From Acinetobacter colistiniresistens (lineage in GTDB: Bacteria; Pseudomonadota; Gammaproteobacteria; Pseudomonadales; Moraxellaceae), in assembly GCF_000413935.1 (NCBI RefSeq), contig NZ_KE340380.1, forward strand, positions 310,001 through 374,000: a stretch of DNA of 64,000 nucleotides. The letters are read 5' to 3'. The notes beneath the pieces were generated by a model. The model did no database searches. It saw only the letters and a list, made by a program, of their open reading frames with translations, and was not told the DNA's origin. Shown here piece by piece: positions 50,063 through 59,159 of this stretch (within the stretch, counting starts at the first letter, position 1; each line of letters starts with the position of its first letter). A program made the position numbers and the translations under genes.

Positions 50063-52471
50063 TTAGTTGTCACCGCTATAGCTGCCGCTAGAGATCACAC
50101 GGCTTGGTTGGCGATTGGATAAATCTGTATCCATTTGGTTTTCACTTTCACGAATGTAATTACTGATCCCGTCCTGATGATCATCCACAGGTGCTTCATT
50201 ATTCTGAGGAATATAAGTCGGCTCTACTTCGTAGTGAGACTGGCCACACAGGGTTGCACGACGGGGTACAGTTTGACGTAGTAAAGGAATATACATGGCA
50301 CCATCACAGCCTTGGGCCGATAAGTCGCCTGTTGCACTATCAATCCATTGCCATTGCACATTGTCAGTTTGACGCAGATTGACCGGTTCCTGACGCAACT
50401 GACGCATCACATTGATCCAGACCGGTAATGCACCTGATGAACCTGTTAAGCCTGTCACTTTATTGTCATCCAGACCTAACCACACAACAGCAACATGGTT
50501 TCCTGAATAACCCGCAAACCAAGAGTCACGTGTATCATTGGTTGTTCCTGATTTACCCGCCAGATTAAGCGATTCAGGCAGACTATTATAAGCAGAGCGG
50601 CCTGTACCAGAGCGCATCACTTGCTGTAAACCGTAGTTGATAATATAAGCTGCAGCAGGATCAATGGTCTGTTGCACATTTAGGCCATAACGATCCAGTA
50701 AACGTCCTTTAGCGTCGACGACGGTACGAATCGAGCGTGGTGGATATTTAAAGCCACCTGTCGCAAAATTACCGTAAATGCTCAACACCTCCATAGGTGA
50801 CATGTTCACTGCACCGAGGTAAATAGAAGGGTAGGCAGGAATATCAGAGCTGACGCCAAATTGTCTTAATTTATTGCTAAATGCAGATAAGCCAAACTCA
50901 TTGGCCAAACGTACAGTAGAAAGGTTGTAAGAGTTGGCCAGTGCTTGTTGCATTGGTACTACACCATGCTCGCCGCCACTATAGTTTTTCGGTGTCCAGC
51001 TCTTATCCCCATCAATTGGAATATTCACTGCACTATCTTCGATTGGACTTGCCCAGGTATAACGACCAGACTCAATCGCATTTAAATAAATAATCGGTTT
51101 TAATAATGATCCGACTTGACGTTTGGCATCGAGTGCACGGTTAAAGCCTGTAAAGTCTTGGGTTGAACCCACTGCTGCAACTAATTCGCCGTTTTCTGGA
51201 TGTGCAACCAGTACAGCACCTTGCAAGTTTTTCAAACGACCGGGATTGGCTTTGGCTAAACGATCAACGGTATTCTTAAAGGCATTTTGAACTTGCGTCT
51301 GCGCAATTGGATCTAGTGTGGTAAAAATTCTTAGGCCTTGATTGGTAATGTCGCTTTCTTGGTATTCCGTACGGAGTTGACGACGCACGATATCAAGGAA
51401 ATCTGGGAACTTTGCAGGGCCCAAAGTCGGTTTACTCACTACATTTAATGGGCGGGCAATTTCATCCTGATATTCAGCTTCGGTTAAGTAGCCCATCACC
51501 ATCATGTTGTTTAACACAACATCTCGGCGTTTCTTGGCAGACTCAGGGTTGCGCCAAGGGTTATATAAGGATGGACCTTGTACGAGGCCAACCAAAAAGG
51601 CTTGTTGCGAGATGTTTAGCTCGCGCAAAGGCAGGCCAAAGTAAAACTGTGATGCTAGACCATAACCATTGATCGAGTAACTACCATTTTGACCAAGGTT
51701 TACTTCATTCAAGTAAGCTTCCAGAATTTCATCTTTACTGTAATGTAATTCAATCAATAGAGACATCAATGCTTCATTGACTTTACGTTTCAGTGTTTTC
51801 TCTGGAGAGAGATAGAAATTCTTGACCAATTGTTGCGTTAAGGTTGAACCGCCTTGACGGCGACCGCCTGTAGCATTACTGACCAAGGCACGGGCTGTGC
51901 CGCGGATTGAAATACCGTGGTGGTGATAGAAGTTACGGTCTTCGGTTGAAATTAACGCTTCAATTAAGGTTTTTGGTACTTTATTCAGCTTAATGAGCAC
52001 ACGGTCTTCATTATGTTGAGGATAAATACCGCCAATCAATAAAGGTTCTAAACGTGCAATGCCTGTATTTGAGGGTTTGGTTGAGCGAATCTCACTCACC
52101 TGACCATCGGTAAAGGCAAGTTCAAGTACCTGCTCAGGCTCAGTACTATCACCATAGTCAAAGCCACGGGTATGCACAAACATTTTATTGCCTTGTACCA
52201 CATAGCTGCCTGACTTATCGTAATTCGCTGTGTTTTTATAACCCAATAATTTTAACTCTTGAGTAAAATTCTCTTGAGTAATCTGGGCATTAGAATAGAT
52301 TTCCAATGGGCGAGCAAACACCTTGGCAGGGATGTCCCAACGCTGACCTTCAAACTTGTCACGAATAATATTATCTAAGCTGATCAGATAGATACTAAAA
52401 GCAACAAAGACACCTATCACTAACATTGAAAAAATGAGTGCTAGAAAACCAATACCACGTTCAAACTTCAT
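50063..52471 (-). CDS. mrcB: Penicillin-binding protein 1B
   Basis: 802 residues. Bifunctional class A peptidoglycan synthase anchored by one membrane helix (about 8-30). After a UB2H-like domain comes the glycosyltransferase (EDRNFYHHHGISIRGTARA with the catalytic Glu, GGSTLTQQLVKN), then the transpeptidase with the serine motif SLLK (QVGSLLKP), SYN (ANSYNLS) and KSGT (AGKSGTTND). The C-terminal 70 residues are polar and disordered. It is co-transcribed with the LpoP-like lipoprotein gene. Target of beta-lactams (family knowledge). Confidence 0.95.
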   Translation of the reverse strand: MKFERGIGFLALIFSMLVIGVFVAFSIYLISLDNIIRDKFEGQRWDIPAKVFARPLEIYSNAQITQENFTQELKLLGYKNTANYDKSGSYVVQGNKMFVHTRGFDYGDSTEPEQVLELAFTDGQVSEIRSTKPSNTGIARLEPLLIGGIYPQHNEDRVLIKLNKVPKTLIEALISTEDRNFYHHHGISIRGTARALVSNATGGRRQGGSTLTQQLVKNFYLSPEKTLKRKVNEALMSLLIELHYSKDEILEAYLNEVNLGQNGSYSINGYGLASQFYFGLPLRELNISQQAFLVGLVQGPSLYNPWRNPESAKKRRDVVLNNMMVMGYLTEAEYQDEIARPLNVVSKPTLGPAKFPDFLDIVRRQLRTEYQESDITNQGLRIFTTLDPIAQTQVQNAFKNTVDRLAKANPGRLKNLQGAVLVAHPENGELVAAVGSTQDFTGFNRALDAKRQVGSLLKPIIYLNAIESGRYTWASPIEDSAVNIPIDGDKSWTPKNYSGGEHGVVPMQQALANSYNLSTVRLANEFGLSAFSNKLRQFGVSSDIPAYPSIYLGAVNMSPMEVLSIYGNFATGGFKYPPRSIRTVVDAKGRLLDRYGLNVQQTIDPAAAYIINYGLQQVMRSGTGRSAYNSLPESLNLAGKSGTTNDTRDSWFAGYSGNHVAVVWLGLDDNKVTGLTGSSGALPVWINVMRQLRQEPVNLRQTDNVQWQWIDSATGDLSAQGCDGAMYIPLLRQTVPRRATLCGQSHYEVEPTYIPQNNEAPVDDHQDGISNYIRESENQMDTDLSNRQPSRVISSGSYSGDN

Positions 52472-52669
52472 AGATTTGCGTTAAAACCAAAACAATGTCG
52501 GTAATGATGCGATAGCTTATTGTCATTTTGCAATCATAAAACTGTGAATAAATAGCTACATGCAATAAAAACTTTAAGGATGCGTTGACATTAATCGTAT
52601 AAAAAAACAACGGATAGACATTTTTATACTTTTTAATCAATCATCAACGCAACATTGGTTGTTAGTGAT

Positions 52670-53614
52670 ATGATAGTCAGTAATCGCGACGGAGCTGAAT
52701 TATTCGTGCAAATTTCACATAAATCCTTTCGAAATATTGGTCTAATTGGACGACCAGATAAATATTCTGTAGTAGAAACGTTATGTTTAATTCATGATCA
52801 TTTGATCAATTTAGGTTTAAACCCCGTTTTTGATCAGGAAACAGCGAAACTGGTTCCCTATAGCCATGGGCAGACCGTAAGTCGAAATTTACTGGGCGAA
52901 GTTGTAGATTTAGTGATTGTAGTCGGTGGTGATGGTTCGTTGCTACATGCTGCACGTGCGTTGGTTCGGCATAATACGCCTGTGATCGGGATTAACCGTG
53001 GTCGACTGGGTTTTTTAACAGACATCAAACCTGCTGAAGCGATTTTTAAACTCGATCAGGTTTTACAAGGTCAGTTCCAGCTGGATCGCCGTTTCTTATT
53101 GGAAATGGAAGTTCGAACCAATGGTGAAACAATTTATGATGCAATTGCACTGAATGATGTGGTGCTACATTCGGGCAGATCGGTTCATATGATCGATTTT
53201 GAACTGAATATTGACGGACAATATGTCTATCGTCAGCATAGCGATGGTTTGATTGTGTCAACGCCAACAGGTTCAACTGCTTATGCACTTTCTGGAGGTG
53301 GGCCGATTTTGCATCCGAGTATGGATGCAATTGCGCTGGTTCCGATGCATCCGCATACCTTATCATCACGTCCGATTGTGGTTGGTGGGCAAAGTGAAAT
53401 TAAGATCACGATCCGTGAAAACCGTGTTTTGCCGATGGTCAGTGCTGATGGCCAACATAGTGTTGCATTAAATGTCGGTGATACGGTGCATATCCGCAAA
53501 CATCCGTTTAAACTAAGCTTATTACATCCACCGGGTTATGACTTTTATATGGCGTGTCGTACCAAATTGGGGTGGAATCAAGATTTTGAATCTTTTCAAC
53601 AGGATGACTCATGA
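52670..53614 (+). CDS. nadK: NAD kinase
   Basis: 314 residues from the ATG at 52670; a TTG at 52655 is an unlikely start, and the conserved part begins around FRNIGLIGRPDKY. It phosphorylates NAD to NADP. The GGDGSLLHAAR nucleotide motif, the NRGRLGFLTD stretch, the HSDGLIVSTPTGSTAYALSGGGPI core and the HTLSSRPIVV segment are all present. The stop overlaps the DUF1315 start in an ATGA, so the two are translationally coupled. Confidence 0.95.
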   Translation: MIVSNRDGAELFVQISHKSFRNIGLIGRPDKYSVVETLCLIHDHLINLGLNPVFDQETAKLVPYSHGQTVSRNLLGEVVDLVIVVGGDGSLLHAARALVRHNTPVIGINRGRLGFLTDIKPAEAIFKLDQVLQGQFQLDRRFLLEMEVRTNGETIYDAIALNDVVLHSGRSVHMIDFELNIDGQYVYRQHSDGLIVSTPTGSTAYALSGGGPILHPSMDAIALVPMHPHTLSSRPIVVGGQSEIKITIRENRVLPMVSADGQHSVALNVGDTVHIRKHPFKLSLLHPPGYDFYMACRTKLGWNQDFESFQQDDS

Positions 53615-53880
53615 ATATTGAACAAATGCTCGCTATTTTAAATCCTGAAATTGTTGAGCGCCTGAAAACTGCTGTTGAAATTGGTAAATGGCCTAATGGG
53701 ATTGCATTAACTAAAGAGCAGCGTGAAATTTGTATGCAAGCTGTATATGCATGGGAAATGGAACATTTGCCTAAAGAACAGCGCAGTGGTTATATCGACC
53801 GCGGTACCAAAAAAGACGGTGAGGAATGTGATGATCATCACCATAACGAACCTGAATTTAAGCCGATTCGTTTTGTTTAA
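53611..53880 (+). CDS. DUF1315 family protein (YeaC-like)
   Basis: 89 residues; start overlaps the nadK stop by 4 bp. The family pattern NPEIVERLKTAVEIGKWPNGIALTKEQREICMQAVYAWE is clear. The C-terminal part is acidic and His-rich (four His plus Cys), which could bind metal. Function of the family is unknown; the fixed link with nadK suggests a role near NADP metabolism, but this is only context. Confidence 0.88.
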   Translation: MNIEQMLAILNPEIVERLKTAVEIGKWPNGIALTKEQREICMQAVYAWEMEHLPKEQRSGYIDRGTKKDGEECDDHHHNEPEFKPIRFV

Positions 53881-53888
53881 ACTTAAAG

Positions 53889-53914
53889 AGCTCAGTCAAC
53901 ACTGGGCTTTTTTT
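53889..53914 (+). terminator. Intrinsic terminator after nadK operon
   Basis: Eight-bp stem with G-U pair (AGCTCAGT / ACTGGGCT), CAAC loop, seven T. Confidence 0.83.
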
Positions 53915-53931
53915 ATCTTTATCAAAATATA

Positions 53932-54348
53932 ATGAATGGGATGAAACTTATAAAACTTGTCTGCACGTTCTTATTGCTTAGTTTGCTGAGTGGCACTGCC
54001 TTGGCTAAACAGCCGATTGAATGTTTACTCAAGGTGAAGGTGATTGCCAGCCAGAAATACACTTCACCTCAAACTGAATATACAGCAATAAAAAATGATG
54101 GTTATCCGATGTTGTTGATTGGGATTCAGGTGATGGGTGCTCAAACAATGCCAAGCTCGCAAAAGATCAAAGCACATCATTTATACTGTAAAACGCTTAT
54201 TGGTCAAAAACGAGATGCTTATCTTTCAGGTTCTTACGATTCAAATAAGATTACAATCAAAATAGGTGATCAATTGAACTTAAGAAATATTCATTCTTCA
54301 GGTCAGGAATATCCGTTTTGGCCAGATTTTTATTATATTGAACCTTAA
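53932..54348 (+). CDS. Hypothetical exported protein
   Basis: 138 residues (135 if the ATG at 53941 is used). A signal peptide of about 25 residues ends at ALA. The mature protein has two Cys (IECLLK and LYCKTL) and reads as a compact beta-rich domain: KVKVIASQKYTS, YPMLLIGIQVMGA and KITIKIGDQLNLRNI. No family recognised. It is convergent with the YbiB/TrpD2-like gene. Confidence 0.65.
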   Translation: MNGMKLIKLVCTFLLLSLLSGTALAKQPIECLLKVKVIASQKYTSPQTEYTAIKNDGYPMLLIGIQVMGAQTMPSSQKIKAHHLYCKTLIGQKRDAYLSGSYDSNKITIKIGDQLNLRNIHSSGQEYPFWPDFYYIEP

Positions 54349-54376
54349 AACCAAGGCTATCCGATATAACCTTGGT
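54347..54376 (-). terminator. Weak terminator-like hairpin
   Basis: ACCAAGG / CCTTGGT stem with inner TAT/ATA pairing; four T on the minus strand. Sits between convergent genes. Confidence 0.45.
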
Positions 54377-54387
54377 CATTGGTATAA

Positions 54388-55383
54388 TTAGAAACGACTC
54401 TTCCACAACGTTTTGGCTTTATCCATTGCATCGTCATAGCTATTGACTACGCCCATGGTATACAACGCGATTCCCATGGTTTCAACGACTGCCAACTCTC
54501 CATATTCATGAGATTGTTCACCCAACCACACTGCTTTAAACACGGCTAAATCAAGCTCTTCTTCAATCGGGCTACGGTCAGGTGTTAACTTCGGTAATTC
54601 GTGCTCGTACAACTCACCATTCTTAATCCCACAAATCAAAGTTTTGGCATCAGGATTACGCTCAAACTCACCACCTTCACCTTTAATCACTGTACTGTTT
54701 TGATAACCCAAACGAAACGCAGTTTGCTGGTGTGAACTACGATAAGCAGGGTGGAAAATTGCCTGTAAGGTTGCTTTGGCATTAAAGGGGTTGATTAGGC
54801 GTGCTAAGGTGTGAATGGGAGAACGTAGCCCCATCACATTTCGTAGTGAAATCAATTCACTTAAAATTGGTGAGATGACTTCAAGTGGCAGGTAGGCAAA
54901 ATGGTGTTGTTCCAGTTGCTCACGAACCTCTTGTTCATTTTGGCAAATTGAATAGCCTAAGTATTGTAGTACTTGTTCTGTATACACACGGTTAATGGTA
55001 TGACCAGATGCACCATGCATCACAATTTTGTAACCATGATGCGCTAAAGTCAGTGCTGCCAATAAGAACCATGGATAGTGCTTACGCTTGCCTGCATAAG
55101 AAGACCAGTCAAGGTCGACATCAAGTGGCTGAAAATTGAGTTGGTCACGGGTGGCTTGAACAAAACCTGCCAGCTCATCCACGGACTCTTCTTTAACACG
55201 CAACAGCATCAAGAATGCACCCAACTGCACATCCAGTACTTCATTTTTTAAAATCATCGTAAAAGCTTGATAAGCTTCTTCGTAACTGAGCGAACGAGCC
55301 CCTGTTTTGCCCTTACCTAAAATACGCACATACTGAGCAAATGGATGTTCTGCGGTTTTATAAATATTACGTTTGGTGTTCAT
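54388..55383 (-). CDS. YbiB/TrpD2-like glycosyl transferase family protein
   Basis: 331 residues from the ATG at 55383; the open frame extends 26 codons upstream as a hydrophobic run, but the family begins at HPFAQYVRILGKGKTGARSLSYEEA. It has the fold of anthranilate phosphoribosyltransferase (helical N-domain with ILKNEVLDVQLGAFLMLLRVKEESVDELAGFV, alpha/beta C-domain with GASGH in place of the TrpD PRPP loop). E. coli YbiB binds nucleic acid and lacks TrpD activity; that behaviour is expected here. Not next to trp genes. Confidence 0.83.
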   Translation of the reverse strand: MNTKRNIYKTAEHPFAQYVRILGKGKTGARSLSYEEAYQAFTMILKNEVLDVQLGAFLMLLRVKEESVDELAGFVQATRDQLNFQPLDVDLDWSSYAGKRKHYPWFLLAALTLAHHGYKIVMHGASGHTINRVYTEQVLQYLGYSICQNEQEVREQLEQHHFAYLPLEVISPILSELISLRNVMGLRSPIHTLARLINPFNAKATLQAIFHPAYRSSHQQTAFRLGYQNSTVIKGEGGEFERNPDAKTLICGIKNGELYEHELPKLTPDRSPIEEELDLAVFKAVWLGEQSHEYGELAVVETMGIALYTMGVVNSYDDAMDKAKTLWKSRF

Positions 55384-55630
55384 GGCCGTAGTGAAGGTTG
55401 TCACAAAGAATAAAATCAATATGACATAAAACTGCGCTGTGTAGCATAAAAAAACCAACAAGCTGTTTAATCAATAAACAACTGTGAACTGAAGATCGAT
55501 GATGCAAACAAAATTATTGACCGAATCAGTCTAGTGATTTGATGTAAACGGGACATGACATCCCATCTAAAAGTTATTAGCATGACTGCGAACAAACTTT
55601 TAAGAACAATGAAAGCGAAAGGAAATAATG

Positions 55631-56776
55631 ATGTTAGCTTACGATTCAGATTTGGAACTCTTCCGCGATAACTTTAAACGCTTTATGAGCGAGCAGATTG
55701 CACCGCATTATGACCAATGGGAGCGTGAAGGCATTATGCCGCGTTCAGTATGGAGCGCATTGGGTGAAAATGGATTCTTGTGTGTCGATGTTCCAGAAGA
55801 ATACGGCGGTTATGGTGTACCAACGCATTATTCATTGATGTTGGTTGAAGAGTCTGCACGTGCAGGCTATTGCGCATTATCAACTGCGATTTCATGTCAC
55901 TCTGAAATTGCTGCGCCGTATATCCAGCACATTGCGACAGAAGAACAAAAACAGTATTGGTTGCCAAAAATGGTGTCGGGCGAAGTCGTGGGTGCGATTG
56001 GTATGACTGAGCCAGGTGCAGGTTCTGACTTACAGGCGATGCGTACCAGTGCTATCTTGCAAGATGATCATTATGTGTTAAATGGTTCGAAGACCTTTAT
56101 TTCAAATGGTCAACATGCCGATCTTGTGGTTCTAGCTGTGAAGACTGATCCACAAGCACGTGCCAAAGGTGTGTCACTCATGTTGGTGGATACACATTTA
56201 GAAGGGTTTAAAAAGGGAACCAACCTCGACAAAATTGGTTTGCACTCACAAGATACGTCAGAGTTGTTCTTTGATAATGTCAAAGTACCGAAAGATCAAT
56301 TGTTGGGCCAAGCAGGGCAAGGTTTTGCTTACCTGATGCAGGAGCTTCCACGTGAACGTACCGCGATTGCTTCAACGGCATTGGGTGCAATCCGTGGCGC
56401 AATTGATTTAGCAACAGCGTATGTAAAAGAACGCCAAGCCTTTGGTCAGGCAATTTCACAATTCCAAAATACACGTTTTGTCTTGGCTCAAGCGAAAATT
56501 GATGAGTTGGCAACAGCTGCTTTCTATAACCAAAATGTCGCTTTATATAATGAAGGCAAGTTAGATGTTGAAACAGCCGCTGCATTGAAGAGCTTTAGTA
56601 CTGATATGCAAATGAAAGTCGCTGATAACTTGCTTCAACTCTTCGGTGGTTATGGCTATATGACTGAATATCCAATTTCACGTTTCTTCGTTGATGCACG
56701 TATCCAGCGTATTTATGGTGGTACTAACGAAATCATGAAAGAAATCGTGGCACGTGGCATTATCGGTAAAGCTTAA
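55631..56776 (+). CDS. Acyl-CoA dehydrogenase
   Basis: 381 residues from the second of two adjacent ATGs, which has AGGA seven bases upstream (the first ATG is at 55628). FAD enzyme that introduces the alpha-beta double bond in acyl-CoA. Signatures: GAIGMTEPGAGSDLQAMRTSA, KTFISNGQHADLVVLAVKT, ERQAFGQAISQFQNTRFVLA and the C-terminal LFGGYGYMTEYPISRFFVDARIQRIYGGTNEIMKEIVAR; the catalytic Glu is in YGGTNE, the long/medium-chain position. It stands alone with its own terminator. Chain-length preference unknown. Confidence 0.92.
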   Translation: MLAYDSDLELFRDNFKRFMSEQIAPHYDQWEREGIMPRSVWSALGENGFLCVDVPEEYGGYGVPTHYSLMLVEESARAGYCALSTAISCHSEIAAPYIQHIATEEQKQYWLPKMVSGEVVGAIGMTEPGAGSDLQAMRTSAILQDDHYVLNGSKTFISNGQHADLVVLAVKTDPQARAKGVSLMLVDTHLEGFKKGTNLDKIGLHSQDTSELFFDNVKVPKDQLLGQAGQGFAYLMQELPRERTAIASTALGAIRGAIDLATAYVKERQAFGQAISQFQNTRFVLAQAKIDELATAAFYNQNVALYNEGKLDVETAAALKSFSTDMQMKVADNLLQLFGGYGYMTEYPISRFFVDARIQRIYGGTNEIMKEIVARGIIGKA

Positions 56777-56786
56777 TTCATTCGCT

Positions 56787-56824
56787 TAAAAAGTAGCCTG
56801 CGCTATAGCAGGCTATTTTGTTTT
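56787..56824. terminator. Terminator between acyl-CoA dehydrogenase and esterase genes
   Basis: Perfect 8-bp stem TAGCCTGC / GCAGGCTA, 6-nt loop, T-rich tail on the plus strand and five A upstream for the minus strand. Confidence 0.78.
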
Positions 56825-56837
56825 ATGCAGGAAGAGA

Positions 56838-57797
56838 TTAAGGCTTTGGCTCATTAAATAAAGCAGCACAATGTTCGGTTTGACATCCTGCCAGTAGAAT
56901 GGCTTTGGGGAGACTGGCGTACAGATTGGTCAAGTGCTGTTCAGCGGGATGCTGAAAATGCCAAAAAGAAAATTGTTTCGAGTATTGGTCTTTAAAATTT
57001 TGATAAAAATCATTTTGCTTTTTTAAAGCATTGGGATCTGCCGCGGGTCCTTTCCCTAATTCTTGCGTACCGACGGTGGTCATGAGCATTACATTTTGAG
57101 TTGTATTGGCTTTATTTTTTAGCCATTCAGCCTGTCTATTGGCTAAGGCGTAGTTGTCAAACCAAAGTGAAGGGCTTGCTGCAATATATCGCTGAAATGT
57201 TTGTGGCTTCGAAAAGAAGGTATGTAATGCAAACAATCCGCCAAAGGAGTGTCCGAATAAGCTTTGTTGCTGGGCATTGATCTTAATTCGTGAACTGATT
57301 GCAGGTTTAAGTTCTTTATCTAAAAACTGGATGAACTGGTCTGCACCACCATACTGATATTTTGCCTGCGCTTGGAACTCGGCAGAGGTTTTAGGGGTAT
57401 AGTCTAAAGCGCGTTTTTGCACATCAAAGGTGCTCTGGTCGGGATAGCCAACTGCAACAATTACCACAGGGCTAAGCCCTAAACGATTTGCACCAACACC
57501 AACTGATCTCGCAATATTGGCAGCGCTTTCAAAGGCTGCATTGCCATCCAGCACATACAAAACAGGAAAGCCATCTACAGGTGCTGCACGATCGGGAACG
57601 GCAATCTGGATCAGGTAGTCTTGAGAAGTATATTTTGATTTCAGGATAAAACTTTGTCTGGTCTGAGTATTTGTTTGTACTTCTTGAGCTGAACTGGAAC
57701 TTGCCGTAGAAGGTTGTGCAACTACTGATTGGCTAGCGATCATGAAAGAAAAAGTCAAAATACCAAGACGTTTAAACATCACTTTATTTACACTCAT
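56838..57797 (-). CDS. Alpha/beta hydrolase, siderophore esterase-like (IroE/Fes type)
   Basis: 319 residues from the ATG at 57797; 57779 is an alternative. A signal peptide is cut after about residue 25 (VVA). The esterase-D fold is seen in GFPVLYVLDGNAAFESAANIARSVG, the nucleophile elbow SLFGHSFGGLFALH and the AASPSLWFDN segment; a C-terminal His in QHPAEQHLTNLY is the likely catalytic one. IroE hydrolyses enterobactin-type trilactones in the periplasm. A 17-of-19 Fur box lies just upstream, which supports a role in siderophore use or release of iron (inference). The substrate is not proven. Confidence 0.83.
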   Translation of the reverse strand: MSVNKVMFKRLGILTFSFMIASQSVVAQPSTASSSSAQEVQTNTQTRQSFILKSKYTSQDYLIQIAVPDRAAPVDGFPVLYVLDGNAAFESAANIARSVGVGANRLGLSPVVIVAVGYPDQSTFDVQKRALDYTPKTSAEFQAQAKYQYGGADQFIQFLDKELKPAISSRIKINAQQQSLFGHSFGGLFALHTFFSKPQTFQRYIAASPSLWFDNYALANRQAEWLKNKANTTQNVMLMTTVGTQELGKGPAADPNALKKQNDFYQNFKDQYSKQFSFWHFQHPAEQHLTNLYASLPKAILLAGCQTEHCAALFNEPKP

Positions 57798-57817
57798 CAA
57801 AATTTTGACAAGAAATA

Positions 57818-57836
57818 TATAATGAAAATCATTATC
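57818..57836 (-). promoter_or_regulatory. Fur box upstream of siderophore esterase-like gene
   Basis: 17 of 19 positions agree with the Fur consensus, 21 bp before the ATG at 57797. The best match in the window. Confidence 0.88.
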
Positions 57837-57974
57837 AATAAAGTTTAATGGGAAAAAGAGTTAAAACTCAGCGTGTTTAATGCATAAAAGTATTGTTATA
57901 CTCTAGCTCGGATAATCGATTCATAGATAGATTGTAATCCATTCTTATAGATGATTTTGCTGAGGCTGCATTCA

Positions 57975-59084
57975 ATGGTAAACGATGGACAAAACACATC
58001 GAATTCACTTAATTTAGAACAAATTCGTAACGATATTGATAGTGTTGATCAACAAATCCAAGAGTTACTCAACCGCCGTGCGACACTGGCAGAAGCGGTA
58101 GCTAAAGCGAAATTTGCATCCGAAGAAAATCCGCTGTTTTACCGCCCTGAACGTGAAGCTCAAGTGCTGCGCAAAGTGATGGAGCGTAATCAGGGACCTT
58201 TGTCTGATGCGACCATGGCACGTTTATTCCGTGAAATCATGTCTGCTTGTCTGGCACTTGAAGCACCACAAAGTATTGCGTTCTTAGGTCCAGAAGGGAC
58301 TTATACCCATTCAGCTGTGTTAAAGCATTTTGGTAAAGATGCGGTTGTGCGTCCATTACCAACCATTGATGAAGTCTTCCGTGAAGTCGAAGCGGGTAGC
58401 GCACATTATGGCGTTGTTCCAGTGGAGAACTCATCTGAAGGTATTGTTAACCATACGCTGGATTGCTTTAAATCATCGACTGTCAATGTGATTGGGGAAG
58501 TTGAACTACGTATCCATCATCAATTCCTTGTATCAGAGAATACCCGTAAAGACAGCATTAAACAGATTTATGCGCATCAGCAAACCTTGGCACAATGCCG
58601 CAAATGGTTAGATGCCCATTATCCGGGTGTAGAGCGTGTTGCGCTGAACTCAAATGCGGAAGCGGCGCGCCGTATTCGTAATGAATGGCATTCTGCTGCG
58701 ATTGCATCTGATATTGCGGCAAGCATGTACAACCTTGAGATTTTACATAGCAATATTGAAGATAATCCTGAAAATACCACACGTTTCCTTGTCATTGGTC
58801 GTGAGAAGATTCCTCAAAGTGGTAATGACAAGACTTCGTTATTGATCTCTGCGCATGATCGTGCTGGTGCTTTGCTGGAAATTCTTGCACCATTTGCGAA
58901 GCATCAAATCAGCTTGACCAGCATTGAAACGCGTCCAGCATTACCTGAAAAATGGGCGTATGTGTTCTTTATCGATTTGGAAGGGCATATTGGTCAGGAA
59001 AATGTTGCGGCAGCATTGGAAGAAATTCGTCCAATGGTCAAAGAACTACGTGTACTCGGATCGTATCCAATCGCAGTTTTATAA
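57975..59084 (+). CDS. pheA: Bifunctional chorismate mutase/prephenate dehydratase
   Basis: 369 residues from the ATG at 57975, which has GAGG upstream; the ATG at 57951 has none. It converts chorismate through prephenate to phenylpyruvate. Domains: AroQ-type mutase (about 5-90, IRNDIDSVDQQIQELLNRRATLAEAVAKAK), prephenate dehydratase (95-275, FLGPEGTYTHSAV, VPVENSSEGIV, NTTRFLVIG) and a C-terminal ACT domain (LTSIETRP) for feedback by phenylalanine. A hairpin stands between it and tyrA-aroA, 75 bp downstream. Confidence 0.95.
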   Translation: MVNDGQNTSNSLNLEQIRNDIDSVDQQIQELLNRRATLAEAVAKAKFASEENPLFYRPEREAQVLRKVMERNQGPLSDATMARLFREIMSACLALEAPQSIAFLGPEGTYTHSAVLKHFGKDAVVRPLPTIDEVFREVEAGSAHYGVVPVENSSEGIVNHTLDCFKSSTVNVIGEVELRIHHQFLVSENTRKDSIKQIYAHQQTLAQCRKWLDAHYPGVERVALNSNAEAARRIRNEWHSAAIASDIAASMYNLEILHSNIEDNPENTTRFLVIGREKIPQSGNDKTSLLISAHDRAGALLEILAPFAKHQISLTSIETRPALPEKWAYVFFIDLEGHIGQENVAAALEEIRPMVKELRVLGSYPIAVL

Positions 59085-59097
59085 TTCTGTTTTATCG

Positions 59098-59128
59098 TAT
59101 GGATAGATGGCTTCGGCATCTATCCATA
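59098..59128 (+). other. Intercistronic hairpin between pheA and tyrA-aroA
   Basis: Perfect 12-bp stem TATGGATAGATG / CATCTATCCATA with a GCTTCGG loop (stable UUCG-like). No T-run, so it may be an mRNA processing or stabilising structure instead of a terminator. Confidence 0.6.
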
Positions 59129-59159
59129 TCAAAGTCGTCTCATTAGGCAAACATCTTTT

